Source: Vicia villosa
Lineage: Eukaryota > Streptophyta > Magnoliopsida > Fabales > Fabaceae
Assembly (NCBI RefSeq): GCF_029867415.1
Contig: NC_081183.1
Location: 54,634,336 to 54,698,335, forward strand
Length of the DNA stretch: 64,000 nucleotides
Reading direction: 5' to 3'
The notes under the pieces were generated by a model. It made no database searches and was not told the origin of the DNA. It saw only the letters and a list, made by a program, of their open reading frames with translations. Position 1 is the first letter of the stretch. Each line of letters begins with the position of its first letter. Positions 1 to 13,700 of the stretch are shown here, in pieces. The position numbers and the translations under genes are program-made.

Positions 1-2027
1 TATAAAACTAAATTATTTTTGAAGGGTAAGCATGCCAAGTTAACTGATATTTTCTCTATCTTAAATTACAAATATTTTTGATAATTTTATACAAGTTAAA
101 AACAATTAGTTAATTTTATATAGGAAATATTATATTTCATTTTACAAAATAATTATTCATTAATAGTGTAAAACAAAACAGAATAAAAAATAATAATTAT
201 TCAAATTTTATTGGTCTTATAAAAACCTATTCATAAGATTGATGTTGTTTTTTATTTGAGAATTTATCTTGCACCCCATTTTATATATGCTAACTATTCT
301 TAGGTAGGGCGCTTTTACCAAATTATCCTTGTAAAATACTGAATTTTTTGAAATTTTCAATACGGTACCAGAAATTTTATATAAATACTAAAAAATTTGT
401 TGGATTTACCAATTTATCGTGTCTGATGCTACATACCGAAAATTTAAAATTTTCGATGTCGGATATTTCAAATTTTCGATATGTAGCCGCAGTTAAAATT
501 AATATCAGAAAATTTCAGGTTTTAAAAAAGTTTCCGGTATAGATCGGAAATTTGGAAGTTCTGGTATTGGTTTTTTACTGGAAGTATGTGAAATTTCCGA
601 GACGGGGTAATGAATTATGTAAAATTATCTGAATTTTTAAAATATCAATAAATCACACCGAAAATTTTAAAATTTCTGATAAATGGATACTAGAATTTAG
701 TAAAAACTAAAGAATTTCCGGTATCGACCAAAAAGAAGTACCAAAATTTTCTCAACAGTATCGAAAATTTGCTTTTTGATAATTTAGCATTGCTATATTA
801 ACACCGCATTTTGACATCAAATAAACAGTATTTTTTATTAAAATAATATTATTTTAAAAAATATTTATTTTTTTACAAAAAATATTTATTTTTAAAATTT
901 TATTTTATAACAAAAATATATGGTTGTTTCATCAACCAATTTCACAATTGTATTAACCACAAAATTATACGTTATCAACCAATTATTTTAGTTATAATTT
1001 ATTAACTAGTTTCATTACTTCATTAATAAATAAAATATATAATATTAACTGACACTAGATTATAAATATATTAATTAATTTTTATATTCTAATCAACTTT
1101 ATTTTACTATTTAATTAATTTTTAATTTTTGAGAATTCATTAATCAAGTTTTGAACTCCACTAACTAATTTTATATAAATTATTAATCAAAGTCTGAACG
1201 TTATACATATTAATTTATTTATGTTAAAATATATATTATCCAAACTTATAACTGTATTAATTAATTTTTAATATATCATTAATCAAAATAATTTTAAAAA
1301 AATACAAAAATATATCAAAATGTTAAAATAATAATAAAAGTACTGTTCACATATTTGTGAAGAGTCTATTGGATGTTGGTGTAAGTTTGTGGTGTCAAGA
1401 TATCTTACTCCTAAAAAACGTCAAATAATTTTTTAAAACAATATCCAAAAATAGATCTCTCTTTTTTTTAAGAAATTTATATAAATAAGTTTTGACACCG
1501 TGCGGCGTGCGCTCTAATCCTAATGGTGTAATTAGAGAAAAAAATTACTCAAAACCTAGTGTTAAATATTAACTCAAATAGCATACAAGAAAAATAGTTA
1601 TTTTAATAAATTAAGTTAATTTAAAAACATAAATTTAATTTATATATATTTTTTAACTGTCAATCAGTTATAATTATAATATAATAAAATTTATTTAAAT
1701 TTAATTATAATTAGTTTTAAAATATGATTGTAATATAATTATAGTAATTAAACTCTAAGAACATATGTATTTTTTGTTTATCTTATTTGTTTAATTTGTT
1801 TAATGATCAAATTCTTTTATAAAATAAATAAGTGAAATGTGGTGAATTCATTTAGTAGAACTCCATCTCCTACTTAACCGAACTGTTTTTATTTTGTTTT
1901 ATGTTAGATAATGTCTATTACATTCTATTTAAAAGGTCATTCATCTTAGCATGCTTAACCGTTTTCTATCATACAAAAGTTAAACTTCAAAGTTGTAACA
2001 GCTAAGTGGATTTATTTTTGGGGGCAG
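1..2027. other. AT-rich non-coding DNA upstream of the first visible TSS exon
   Basis: No convincing gene is seen here. The sequence is strongly AT-rich with stops in all frames. The following exon starts in mid-protein after an acceptor at 2025-2027, so at least the right end is intron of the TSS-type gene. The short lysine-rich first exon usual for this family was looked for and not found; it is probably left of the window. About 330-790 holds a degenerate scatter of short AAATTTTC / GAAAATTT and CCGGTA-like words in both orientations, without a clean repeat period. Confidence 0.6.
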
Positions 2028-5000
2028 GGTATATCTACTGACAGGATCCTTGATTTGAGAAAGCTTTTAGCTGTCCATGTTGAGACTTGTCACTTGACTA
2101 ACTTCTCCCTATGTCATGAGGTATATGCATTCTTGCACTTTTCATTTTCTTTTTAATCTTGTTGTAAAATTTCAGTGCTTACCATACATATGCTGCATTC
2201 AATTCATTAGGTGCGAGGTGAGAGGTTGAAAGATAACGTCGAAATCATATCACTCAAACCATGTCATCTCTTAATCGTGCAAGGTAACTAACTAACTAAC
2301 TGACTATCTGCGCATCTGATCAGTGCGCCTTACCTACCTGCTAATGAGATTGTTATTTTTCAGAGGACTACTGCACGGAAGAGTCTGTCGTGACTCATAT
2401 TCGCAGACTTTTGGACATCACAGCGTGCACCTCAGCCTTCGGGAAACCCACTGGGAAATCCAGTGCAGCTGCCTCGATCGAAAATAGCCCCAAACTCAAA
2501 CCCAAGGATCAGAATTTGGACTTGGCTGATGGCTCCATGTATCCACCACCTAGACTTGGACAATTCTATGATTTCTTTTCCTTTTCCCACCTTACACCGC
2601 CCTTTCAATGTAAGCTTTTCTATCTTATTCTTCTTTTAACTTCAATTCACCATTAGTCAAGAAATACCAATTTTGTTCTCAACAATCTTCAACTGTGTTT
2701 TGGTTTTTCTGGCAGACATACGAAGATCAAACCGTCCATTCCTTGACGATAAGACAGAGGATGATTTCTTTCAGATTGATGTAAGGGTTATTCACTGTCT
2801 CATTATTTTAATTTCTTTCAACTACTACATAATATTTTGCCACTTCCCGTGACAAACAACGAGTTACTTTCGTAGAGTATTTATCTATCTATCTATCTAT
2901 AATGTGGTATACTTGTGCATTTGGTGCGTCTCCAGGTTAGGATTTGCAGTGGAAAACCAACTACAATTGTTGCCTCTAGGAAAGGATTTTATCCCGCTGG
3001 AAAACGTCTTCTTATAAACCATGCATTGGTGCCTCTCCTGCAACACATAAGCAGGGTGTTTGATGCTGTAAGTTTACACTCATTATTGTTTCTTTGGGGT
3101 TTTCTGGTTTGAACCATTTGGCATTACATCGGTAGAACTTGGCTAAATAATAATCATTCTTGCAGGCCTATGGAGCTCTTATGAAGGCATTTACGGAACA
3201 CAATAAGGTACATATTTCATATTGCATTATAAGATTTCACCTTATTCTGCTAACTGTACCAGATGTTTTACAATTATAATGGTATCATTTCAGTTTGGAA
3301 ATCTTCCTTATGGTTTCCGTGCAAACACATGGGTTGTCCCTCCAGTTGTTTCTGACAGTCCAGCAGTATTTCCCTCACTACCCACAGAAGATGAAGCTTG
3401 GGGAGGAAATGGAGGTGGTCAAGGAAGCGATCGCAAACATGAAAAGAGACAGTGGGCTAGAGATTTCGCAATCCTCGCTGCAATGCCTTGTCAAAATGCA
3501 GAAGAGAGGCAGGTTCGAGATAGGAAAGCCTTTCTGCTTCATAGCTTATTTGTAGATGTATCAGTCTTCAAAGCAGTTTCTGCAATAAATCATTTTAAAG
3601 ATACCAAGCAAAGCTCTTCCAGTAACGTTCCATCGTCTTATGAAGAACGAATTGGTGATTTAACTATTGAGGTGACAAGAGACGTATCTGATGCAAGCAT
3701 TAAGCTGGACTGCAAAAATGATGGGACTCGGGTTCTTGGATTATCAGAGGAAGAACTTGCTCAGAGAAATTTGCTTAAAGGCATAACTGCTGATGAAAGT
3801 GCAGCTGTTCATGTAAGTGTGACGTTTGAACCTTTATAATATACTCAAGTGAATTTTGATTTTTCAAGTTTTGCTTCACTTTTGTTCTTCTAGGATACTT
3901 CCACTCTAGGGGCAGTGATTATACGACATTGTGGCTACACAGCTGTGGTAAAGGTTTCCGCTGAGACAGATTTGGCGGGGAGTCCTGATGATTCCTTGGA
4001 AATTGATATTGAGGACCAGCCTGAAGGAGGTGCAAATGCATTAAATGTTAACAGGTAGTTTATAGTGCATTTATAACCACTGTAAGAAGTCCAATAATAA
4101 AAATGAAAAATAGTTCTTGTTGTAAATAAAAAGCTTTGAAATGAAAATTCATTCATGCATAACTCTAAACAACTTTTTTTTAATAAGGCAAACCAGCCCT
4201 TAACCTGCCACTGAATCTACCAATTTTGGTATTCAAGGACCATTGCGAGTTCCTGACGCAAACTTAGTTCCTGCATCATAAAATTTGTAGCTTCCTTTGC
4301 AAGTTACAAATTGTAATGCAATAGAGATGATAAGTATGAAAATTTCTTTAGGCAAATTTGCTTTAGTTTGAGGATGCTTCTACTTTTATCTTTTTGGGTT
4401 AGATTTGTCTTTATAAGTTCCTGATACAATTTTTTGCCAACTTACCCTTCAGCTTGAGGGCGCTATTGCATAAGTCATCCACACCTCAGTCATCTAATGC
4501 AGCAGTCCAACGAGTCCAGAGCACAGATATTGATAATTCTCATTCTGCTCGGTCTTTCATAAAGAAAGTTCTCAAAGAAAGTTTTCTAAAATTGAAGGAA
4601 GAGGACACTATTCAAAGCAAATCTATCAGATGGGAGCTTGGGGCATGTTGGGTACAACATTTGCAAAATCAAGCTACAGAAAAAACTGAGCCAAAAAAGG
4701 CTGAAGAAGCTAAAGTTGAACCATCTGTAAAAGGACTTGGCAAGCAAGGTGGATTACTAAAGGAATTAAAGAAAAAGATTGACATCAAGAACTCGAAAGT
4801 CGAACTAGGGAATGGCATTGACACAAACAAGTCTGATGCTACTCAACAGGATTTTGAAAGACAGTGTGAAGAAAAGGAAACTACATGGAGAAAACTACTT
4901 CCTGATGCTGCTTATTCTCGCCTTAAGGAATCTAAAACTGATTTTCATCTCAAGGTTCATACCTGCTCTCTGACATGTTTGATACCGCATTGGATTGTGT

Positions 5001-8000
5001 TTAACATATTTTGTTAATTTTCTAATTTCAGCTAATACCGTCATAATATGCTCATTTTCCCAATCTCTATACTTAGTTTTATGTATATACTTTTATATAA
5101 GGATTTTGTTGGTTCCCCATCTTTGCAGTCACCTGATGAATTGATGGAGATGGCACATAAATATTATGACGATGTTGCACTTCCAAAGCTGGTTAGTTTC
5201 AAAATTTTAAGTTTGATTTTAAACCAAGTTAATATGGAATATGTTAAGTTATTGTGACTTCAAATTCTTAGGTGGCAGATTTTGGGTCCCTTGAACTTTC
5301 ACCTGTTGATGGAAGAACATTGACTGATTTCATGCACACCAGGGGCTTGCAAATGTCTTCTTTAGGACGAGTGGTAATGTTCTAATATTTATCTATCTCC
5401 TATATGCAATGTGTTTTATTGATTGTTTTTCGTAAGTATATAGACAATTTCACCATTCAAATTCTGTTGCAGGTTGAACTTGCTGATAAACTTCCTCATG
5501 TGCAATCGCTTTGTATACATGAGATGGTTGTTCGAGCCTACAAGCACATCTTGCAAGCTGTTGTTGCAGCTGTTGATAATGATTCTGAAATGGCTTCATC
5601 TATAGCATCATGCTTAAATATATTATTGGGAACACCGTCAATTGAAACTAATGATGCTGAAATTACTAGTTGTGATGAACTGAAATGGAAGTGGGTAGAA
5701 ATCTTCCTTTTGAAGAGGTTTGGATGGAAGTGGAAGCACGAAAGCAGTAATGATTTAAGAAAGTTTGCTATTCTTCGTGGACTTTGCCATAAGGTAAAAT
5801 AAAAGGACTGAATGATGATATTGATTTGAGTGTTTTCTGCTATTAATATTTTAACTTTGAAAATCTTTTTAAAGGTTGGACTTGAGCTGGTTCCAAGGGA
5901 CTATGAAATGGAAACAGCATCTCCTTTTCGAAAGTCAGATATTGTAAGCATGGTCCCCATATACAAGGTGAAATACACTACAAATTAATTTTGTTATGTC
6001 AAAAGTGTACTATATTTTTCTCAATCCATATTGACTAAATTTCAATATTCATAGCATGTTGCTTGCTCATCTGCTGACGGTCGAACTTTATTGGAATCAT
6101 CAAAGACTTCTTTGGATAAAGGTAAATTGGAGGATTCTGTCAACTACGGTACAAAGGTAGGAATAAATTCTCCCATTTTTCACCAAGATTTGTTCATATG
6201 TAGACATGAACTAAATTACCAACATTTTGAATTGAATCTTGAAGGCACTTTCAAAGTTAGTATCAGTGTGCGGGCCTTACCATAGAATGACAGCAGGAGC
6301 TTATAGTCTATTGGCTGTTGTGCTATACCATACTGGTGATTTCAATCAGGTATGTGTTATGGCAACTGGTGACATATGCTTTGAAGTTAGAAGCTCTTTG
6401 TATGCTTTAAATTATATTACAGGTTTAGTTTGAAATATTTGAGTTCCTATCATCATAATGATTTAACTGTGATTTTCTTAGGCAACTATCTATCAGCAAA
6501 AAGCACTCGATATTAATGAAAGAGAGCTTGGACTGGACCATCCTGATACAATGAAAAGTTACGGAGATCTTGCTGTTTTCTATTATCGACTCCAACATAC
6601 TGAGTTGGCTTTAAAGTATGCTTCCAATATCCTACTTTTAATAGTTGATTGCTATATCAATTGTATGTCCTTTTTTGTTCTTCATATGAAAAACTAAACC
6701 CCAGTCCTGGGCGAAGTTTTCTATTAGGATCAGTTATGTTTGGTTAATTGTGTGTTTATGTATTTAGGTATGTTAATCGTGCGTTGTATCTTCTGCACCT
6801 AACTTGCGGACCTTCACATCCGAACACTGCTGCCACCTACATCAATGTAGCAATGATGGAAGAAGGATTAGGGAATGTCCATGTTGCGCTGAGATACCTT
6901 CACGAGGCTTTAAAATGTAACAAAAGATTACTTGGAGCTGATCATATACAGGTCCCTCTTACTCTTCCTGAAGAAATAAGTTTACTAGTTGCTATTTTAT
7001 GAGAATTATAATTGTATGATGAAATGAAGAATTGCACTACACAGAGAAATAACTTTTACTAGTTAAGAAATGGAATTTCGTATAGCATTGTTCAGTGTCT
7101 TCCTGAATATGCATATCCCATTGGGATTAGTAGGAACTTATAACTTAATATCAATATTTTTGGCTGTTCAGACGGCAGCGAGTTATCATGCAATAGCCAT
7201 TGCTCTTTCTTTGATGGAAGCGTACTCTCTTAGCGTTCAGCATGAACAAACAACTCTCCAGATATTGCAGGCCAAACTTGGGTCTGAGGATCTAAGGACT
7301 CAGGTACTCTTGCATATGCTCTCTCATGGTAGATATATCTAAGCAGCAACCCTTGTTCCTCAGGCACATAGATGTGTATATGTTACAGGATGCAGCTGCA
7401 TGGCTTGAATATTTCGAGTCAAAGGCTCTCGAACAACAGGAAGCTGCACGGAATGGTACACCTAAGCCAGATGCCTCTATCTCCAGCAAAGGTCACTTAA
7501 GGTAGTAACAACAATTAAAACAAATTATGCTTAAATCATTCCCTTTGTTGCAATTGATGGCTTTTTGCTCATTTAAACACATTTGTTCAAGTTCCTATTA
7601 AATATTATAACAGTCAAAATGTCTTACATCAGTGTGTCTGACCTCTTGGATTACATAACACCTGAGGCTGATCTGAAAGCAAGAGAAGCACAAAAAAAGG
7701 CCCGTGCCAAGGTAATAAATATCTTCTCTGATCCAGGATATTCCTCTTATTGCTTGTATTCTCTTTATTACTTCTAATATTTCTTCGCATCTCTCACTGA
7801 AAAAAAATTTATAATTCATGTTACAGTTGAAGGAAAAACCAGACCAAAATGGGGATATTGCTGCAGAAGAAAATCATAACGAGATACCGAATGATACAAT
7901 AGCAGAGACTTCAAGTGATAAGGAAAATAAATCTGAAGCTCAATTTCAAGAACTAAAGATTGATAAAGTTGAGTCCAATGACAAAGATCAAACCACTCTC

Positions 8001-9800
8001 AATGAAAGTAATAAACTGGCACAGGATGACATCTCAGATGAAGGATGGCAGGAGGCTGTTCCCAAAGGTCGTTCACTCATTGGACGCAAGTCATCTTCAT
8101 CAAAAAGACCTACCCTAGCAAAACTGAATACTAACTTCATGAATAACTCCCAATCATCAAGGTATCGAGGAAAGCCTGCAAACATTTCTTCTTCTCCAAG
8201 ATCAAATTTAAATGAGACTATTGCGGGGCCCTCCCCGGCTGTTCCAAAGAAGTTTGTCAAGAGCCCAAGCTTCAGCCCTAAGCCGAATGGCTCTAACACC
8301 CCTACTGCGGGTGTAGAGAAGTTAGCTGACACAAAGTCAGCTCCAGTCAGCCCAGCTCTAAGCAATCAAACTGCTAAACCAGCTTCTGTTAGTGGAGGTA
8401 TCAGTCTTCAATCGACGAGTAAGTTATTTTCTTACAAAGAAGTTGCCTTAGCCCCACCTGGAACAATTGTCAAAGCTGTGGCTGAACAGTCACCAACAGG
8501 AAATCCCACTGTTGAACAAAACTCTGAGGTGAGCCCGAAAATAATTGCAACAAAGGAGATTCATAAGGGAACCTCAAACGATATCAATGATAATGATCAG
8601 AACTCAGTTGGTGAGAAAAAGAAAGAATCTCTCCATGGAGAAGAAAAAGAAAAGAAAATTGATGTAGTGGCAGATGATACAGAAACACTAAAAAGTACTG
8701 ATGTCAGAAAATCCCAGGAAGCCAATGGTGATGGTGTGATAGAGAAGAATGTTGAAGTTGGAAACATGACAAACACGGAGGTTGAGAAATCTAATTGCGT
8801 AAACAATACGACCAATGCTACATCCAAAGGTACATCAGAGATAGAAGCACAAGCAACTTCCCTAACCATTTCAGTTGAAAGTAAAACACAGTTAAACGGC
8901 AATGATGCATCTGTATCAAAAGAGGTGGTTACTGAGGGAGATGAGAAACAACTTGACTTTCCCCAACCATCTGAAGGACAAAAACCAGAAGAGACAGAAA
9001 CGGGAAAAGAACCAACCAAGAAACTTTCAGCAGCTGCACCACCATTTAATCCCTCCACAATTCCAATTTTTGGGTCTGTTCCAGTTCCAGTTCCAAGTTT
9101 CAATGATCATGTAGGTATTTTGCCCCCGCCAGTAAATATTGCTCCTTTGCTTCCACGAAGATCTCTCCATCAGTCAGCAACAACTAGAGTTCCATATGGT
9201 CCACGAATTTCTGGTGGCTATAATAGACATTATGGAAATCGCATTCCACGAGGTAAGATTATATTTCCCTCAGGTGAGCAGTCTAGTGATGGCAACCCCA
9301 ACAGCCCTCCAACAATAATGAATCCACATGCCATAGAGTTTGTACCTGGTCAAACATGGGTTCCTCCGAATGGAAATATAGCTTCTCCAGATGGCAATCC
9401 AGTATCTCCTAATGGTTTCTCTCCGGTCTCTCCCAATGATGGTACTCCTCCTGAATCACTAAATGATACCCAAGTGAACCAAATTGAGCATCCAACATCT
9501 CCAACTACTTCAAATGATTCCGCACAAGTTAAGAACAATCTTCAAAATGAAAAAGATAATGATGAGCAAGTTATTGAAGCTGTTAGTTGTGAAAAGAAGC
9601 CAGCAGAGCTAAATCCTCAACAAGACCCACCTGTTAGCGATGAAAATTGTTGTCCTAAAGTTGAAGAAAAGGATATAGACCATAGTCACTCAATTGAGGA
9701 TGGAGTAACCAACAAGGACACACTAGATGAGATAAATCCAAACAAATGTTGGGGAGATTACAGTGACAATGAAGTTGATACAGTTGAGGTCATAGGTTAA
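2028..9800 (+). CDS. TSS: TSS / REC family CLU-TPR protein, 21 exons visible, 5' exon missing
   Basis: Plant relative of clustered-mitochondria (CLU) proteins; Arabidopsis REC/TSS members are cytosolic/nuclear proteins needed for normal chloroplast compartment size. Exons: 2028-2120, 2211-2283, 2364-2609, 2716-2780, 2936-3067, 3166-3207, 3294-3812, 3894-4054, 4453-4954, 5129-5191, 5272-5373, 5473-5793, 5875-5967, 6055-6156, 6245-6349, 6482-6615, 6768-6951, 7172-7303, 7389-7501, 7633-7711, 7827-9800. All introns are GT-AG and the sum is 5235 nt, in frame throughout (1744 aa). Order: ubiquitin-like N-terminal part ([20 protein letters not shown]), CLU core (exons 7-12), TPR block (exons 15-18, e.g. 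[18 protein letters not shown]), then a long disordered acidic/Ser-Pro-rich tail with the family blocks [20 protein letters not shown]-like [15 protein letters not shown], repeated SPNG and a final CWGDYSDNE. Exon 1 (about 50 aa in relatives) is not seen. No internal break is found. Paralogue identity (TSS/REC2 versus REC3) is less certain than the family. Confidence 0.93.
2882..2900. repeat. (TATC)n microsatellite in a TSS intron
   Basis: About five TATC units lie in the intron before the exon at 2936. It is a likely length-polymorphic marker; no function is suggested. Confidence 0.8.
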
Positions 9801-10426
9801 GATGTAAAGCTTTTCTTGGTAATCAAGAAAGACTTTTTGTTGCAAAGGTATCAAGATAACAAAATGTGATAAAGGAATTGGTTGGATTTAGAAGGTGCTG
9901 TACCTGAGTTTGCATGGTAGAAAGTCTAATCCATTTTGGTACATATTGACTGAGGGGTTCAAGTTTAAGGTCTGTTTTTGTGAAGAGAGCCGCATACATG
10001 ACAACGGAAGACATTATGATTAGTTAATTAGCATGTCTTAAATTATTTTCATTTGCTGTATTTTTTTTTTTGGATGTTCAGCTTTGATGTCATGAAACTA
10101 AGTTGATAGTTGATGACTAGGTTTAAAGAAAATAATGTATTATCTCTGTCTTTTCGAATTTGTTGTCATTTTATATTTTAAAATGATATTTTCCACATGA
10201 TGAATAATAACACGTTCAGGAATCAAAATGTTGGACTTGGCGATCATAAATGGGAAAGCATGGATATTAGTATGTATACTGGGCACGATGAATATCTAAA
10301 ATTTCTTTTATTTTGAGAGTATACATGTTACATTAGGGGTGGTCAGTGGTTCGGATAAATTCGAATCAAACTGAAATCCAAATTAAATTATAGTGTTTGG
10401 GTTGAACATCTTTTTAGTTCAAGCAA
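9801..10426 (+). other. TSS 3' UTR and short downstream spacer
   Basis: No ORF of note. The stretch after the stop codon at 9798-9800 is moderately AT-rich and probably holds the 3' UTR. Poly(A) signals are degenerate (AATAAT-like words near 10129 and 10204), so the 3' end cannot be fixed. From about 10335 the sequence (GGGGTGGTCAGTGGTTCGG) looks like repeat DNA, and its counterpart resumes at 32599 on the other side of the copia insertion. Confidence 0.5.
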
Positions 10427-10431
10427 AGACT

Positions 10432-10650
10432 TGTCAAAATATAATTATGTCAAGGGTATATTATTAGAATTTCTGCTCTTTTGGTTGTTTTCTCATTGAT
10501 TTGATGCTATTCATATATATTACATAAGTCATAAATGACATTAATAATACAAATATTATAAATCCTATAATTTATATACAATTAGGCAGCATAACCTATA
10601 TTCAAATGTAGTTATAACAAAATCACTGCAATAAGTATTCTTTATTGACA
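10432..10650 (-). repeat. 3' LTR of the nested copia element
   Basis: TG...CA repeat of 219 bp matching 32362-32593 with scattered substitutions and a short gap. Directly beside it (10651-10663, minus strand reads TTTGAGGGGGA) lies the polypurine tract, which marks this copy as the 3' LTR. Confidence 0.88.
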
Positions 10651-10674
10651 TCCCCCTCAAATTGATGTTGTCAG

Positions 10675-11492
10675 TCAAGAAGCATCAATTTGCTGATAAG
10701 AAACTGATGTCGAGGTCAAGGTACAACTTTGGTGAAAGATATGTGCAAGTTGAAGTTGTGATGTGACAAGAGGAAGAGATATAACATGATTGTCCAATGC
10801 TTCCCGAATTGAATGACAATCCACCTCAATATTCTTTGTGCTTTCATGAAAAACTGGATTAATAGCAATTTGAATAGCACTAGTATTGTCAACAAAAAGT
10901 GGTGTGGCTGTATGTTGAGGAAAACCGAGCTTAGCCAAAAGTCCACGAAGCCAAGTAATTTCAGAACAGGCTATAGACATCGCCCGAGACACGAGATTGC
11001 TCTTTATTCTTCCAAGAAATCAACGCAGGACCAAGAAACATGCACCAACCAGTAAGTGATCTTCGTGTGTTGGGACAACCAGCCCAGTCTGCATCACTAT
11101 AACAAATCAAACTAAGAGGCTGCCAAGCAGGAAAGCATAGGCCACGTGTACATGTGCCTTTTAAGTACCGTATGATGTGACGTATTGTAGCTAGGTGAAG
11201 ATGGCGGGGAGTGTGCATATATTGACTCACTTGCTGAACTACAAAGGAAATATCGGGGCGAGTAATGGTCAGATAATTAAGGCTATCGACCAGCTGCCGA
11301 TATAACAAAGGATCAGATAATTGATCACCTTCATGACGACGATATTTCACATTAACCTCTAGAGGAGTATCCCCTGGTGTGGCTGAAGTTAAACCTGCCA
11401 AAGAAATCAAATCTTTAGTATATTTATGTTGATGGAGAAAAATTCCCTAGGAATCAGAACAAACCTCAAGCCCAAAAAAATAATGAAGATCC
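10675..11492 (-). pseudogene. Copia pol fragment: RT C-terminus and RNase H
   Basis: Minus-strand translation gives the copia block after the RT active site: LHYFFGLEV just inside 11492, then YRQLVDSLNYLTITRPDISF, RYLKGT, SDADWAG (RNase H first aspartate region), SEITWLRGLL and FVDNTSAIQIAINPVFHEST. Two overlapping frames are needed (break near 10960-10990), so it is not translatable as one piece. The reading continues across the solo LTR into 15052-15739: MKDLG on one side, LHYFFGLEV on the other. Confidence 0.88.
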
Positions 11493-11734
11493 TGTAACGC
11501 CCCGATAATTTAATTAATTATTTAATTAAATTATTGCGGAATTTAATTGTTAAAAATGTTGAAGTTGGAATTATTGGAAAAATAGTATGAGATATTATTT
11601 AATTGATGGGTTTATTAAGTTGTAGAAAATAATATAGTATTAATTTATTGGAGTATTATAAGACAATATTATTATGGGCTTAATTAAGTGTTGATTGTAG
11701 TAGGAGTGGGAGGTGTGTTGTTAGGCCAAATAAG

Positions 11735-11773
<39 letters not shown>
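11735..11773. repeat. (ATT)n microsatellite
   Basis: About 13 uninterrupted ATT units inside the solo LTR. Confidence 0.9.
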
Positions 11774-13700
11774 TGGTTAAAAAGGAAAATATTAGGTTTT
11801 ATTCTATCAGTAAGAAGAGAAGAAGAAGAATAAGGGTTTCGGAGAAGAAGATTGATTGTGAAAAAGTGCAGAAGAGGAAAAGTGGAAAAAATGAAGAACG
11901 CGGATTCAACCGATAAAGTATAGAGCAGCCTCCAAATTCAAGGTAAAGGTGGGGTTCTTGCTCTATAATCGGGTATATGATAGATAATATGTGGGATTCG
12001 GGTTGTTAAAATTGTTGTTGTCTGTGTGTGTTGAATTGTTGTTGTCATATGATTTGTTGTTGTTATTGTTGTTCTGGAATAATTATTATATTTGCTGAAT
12101 CAATTGGAAATATAAAATAATTAAGTATATGGAGTTCTGGGAATTATGTTAATAAATAAACTTTGCTGAAAAAAATTTTGAACCGGACGAATGAAAGTTG
12201 CAGGAAAAGAAACGAAGAAAAGATGAAGAAGGAGAAAGGATAAGACGGTGTCACGGACCCTTGTGACGACCGACATGGGCGGGAAGGGAGGGGGTGTTGA
12301 TCGCCACACCCCACTATGACGACCGTCACAGTGCCCTCCATGTGTTTGTTTGTTTTGTTTATTCCTGAGACGCTCGTGCCTTGTTTTATGTACCTTGTTC
12401 TTTTATTTAGTTTATTAAATTCTATTGTGTTGCTGTTTATGATTAAGGATTAGGCCGTTCGTAATAAGAATAATAGTAGAAGTAAATTAATAGTAGGTTA
12501 CATGAGGATATAATAGCAGTATATTTTGTATAACAACAAGAATTAACATGTTAAATAAAATAGCAGAAAATTAACAGGTTGATAGAAATAGTGATTTTAA
12601 TTAAGTTGATGGATATTCGTAGTTTAACAGGAGAATTTAATTAACCGAATTTAGTTGATTTTACTCGAATAATTAAGTAGACCTTAAATAAATTTCGGTG
12701 AATTATTTATGTTGTTGGTTGTTGATTAATGTTGTTGTTGAAATATGTGTTGTTGATTAATGTTGTTGTTGAATAGGTTGTTGTTGCCATGTTGATATAA
12801 ATTTGTAGGCATATGGCCAACGTTGAAATGTGATGAGTGCCTCTATTTGTTGGTACAAGGTTAACTAAGTTGTTGAGTTACTATTAAGTTATTGTTGTCG
12901 TCACTATTGTTGTTATGACGTTGTGGTTGTGTTGTTAATGTTGTATTGTTGCTTTGGTGTGTGTCTTGAGTTGTTTGCATACATGGCATATCATTGTTTG
13001 GGGCTTATGCTCTACAAGTTGGCCTGGATTGGCACCACGTTGAAGTTGAAGGCTTATGCCTTGTTGACGCCTCAGATATTGGCAATTATTAAGTTGGGAG
13101 TTCTGGTCCGTTTCTAAGTTGGGAGTTCTGCTCCAATGGTACCACATGCATGTGCATTTGTTGAGTCACATTTATTATTGTGTATTTGAATTGATGTGTA
13201 TTTGAGTTGATGCGTATTTGAGTTGAGGTGTTGATGAGTTGTTGTTATATTATGTTGATGATTATGTGGTGAATAATATTGCTCTAAAATGTTGCGAGGC
13301 GTGATTTTCATATGAACTGGTTCTCATATATATTGTTTATCCTGATTTCCATTATATTAATAAGTTATTATAAAAAGTTGTTATTGCATGTTAATGAAAA
13401 AGTTGTTATAGTATGTTGATGACATAATTGTTGTAAATGTTGTATGAATGGTTGTGAAGTAATAATTTTATATAATCTGAGTCTAATATATTATTTATCA
13501 TAAACTCATTTATATGGTTTGAGAATCTCACCCCTTATGTTGTGATGTTGCCTCTACGTGGGTAACGTGCAAGTATTCAAGATGTGAAGGCTGTCTACCT
13601 TCGTTAGTTCAAAGTCGGTTGGTCACTCTGATACGTAGCACTCAGGTGGATGAACGATTGTTGTTTATTATTGACTTGTTTCATATTGCTGAACCATAAG

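Noticed and set aside
7988..9103. Minus-strand ORFs of 125 and 168 codons opposite the last TSS exon
   Set aside because: Shadows of the long low-complexity final exon; no motif and no separate promoter seen.
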